Below are positions 5,498-5,513 of a stretch of 5,513 nucleotides of DNA, in pieces; position 1 is the stretch's first letter; the number at the start of each line of letters is the position of its first letter. The DNA lies in assembly GCA_007570915.1 (NCBI GenBank), contig RKSK01000169.1, positions 1 through 5,513 on the forward strand. The letters run 5' to 3'. The DNA comes from Cenarchaeum sp. GTDB taxonomy: Archaea > Thermoproteota > Nitrososphaeria > Nitrososphaerales > Nitrosopumilaceae. The notes beneath the pieces are model-generated. The model saw only the letters and a list, made by a program, of their open reading frames with translations, had not been told where the DNA came from and ran no database searches. Made by a program: the position numbers and the translations under genes.

Positions 5498-5513
5498 GGC
5501 GTATGCGGCGATC

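Noticed and set aside
1..5513. CRISPR arrays, insertion sequences, rRNA, attachment sites
   Set aside because: No spaced direct repeats, transposase motifs or terminal inverted repeats were seen on reading both strands.

Overview
The window carries six protein-coding genes, all on the minus strand, so it reads from the right edge to the left. The likely source is a GC-rich ammonia-oxidising archaeon (Nitrososphaerota/Thaumarchaeota), perhaps close to the sponge symbiont Cenarchaeum. This is inferred from three things: a luciferase-like oxidoreductase of the F420/Mer type beside an SCP2-type thiolase, genes packed with gaps of -4 to +10 bases, and archaeal-style use of ATA (Ile) and AGG (Arg) codons in otherwise very GC-rich coding DNA. 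No rRNA, tRNA or other taxonomic marker is present.

Right block (about 1817-5513), one compact transcription unit. In transcription order it encodes a small unrecognised multi-pass membrane protein (its frame is open to the window edge), a DedA/VTT-family membrane protein, a sugar-phosphate nucleotidyltransferase, a luciferase-like F420-type oxidoreductase and an SCP2-type thiolase. The gaps are 10 bases, a 4-base ATGA overlap, 3 bases and 0 bases. Co-transcription is well supported. A shared pathway is not, although an acyl-CoA or lipid/cell-envelope theme would suit the thiolase, DedA protein and sugar-nucleotide enzyme.

Middle (1516-1816), about 300 bases without a confident gene. It holds hairpins just downstream of the thiolase (possible terminator region), a weak TATA-like element, and a 49-codon small ORF whose stop overlaps the next gene's start as ATGA.

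Left block (1-1515): the first 505 codons of a large N6-adenine DNA methyltransferase that runs off the left edge. About 350 residues precede SAM motif I. They begin with a segment resembling a PD-(D/E)xK nuclease core, so the protein may belong to a restriction-modification or related anti-phage system. Base composition drops sharply here: hand-counted 60-base lines give about 50-58% GC, against about 68-75% in the operon. This suggests an accessory, possibly transferred segment starting near position 1700. The rest of any defence system lies outside the window.
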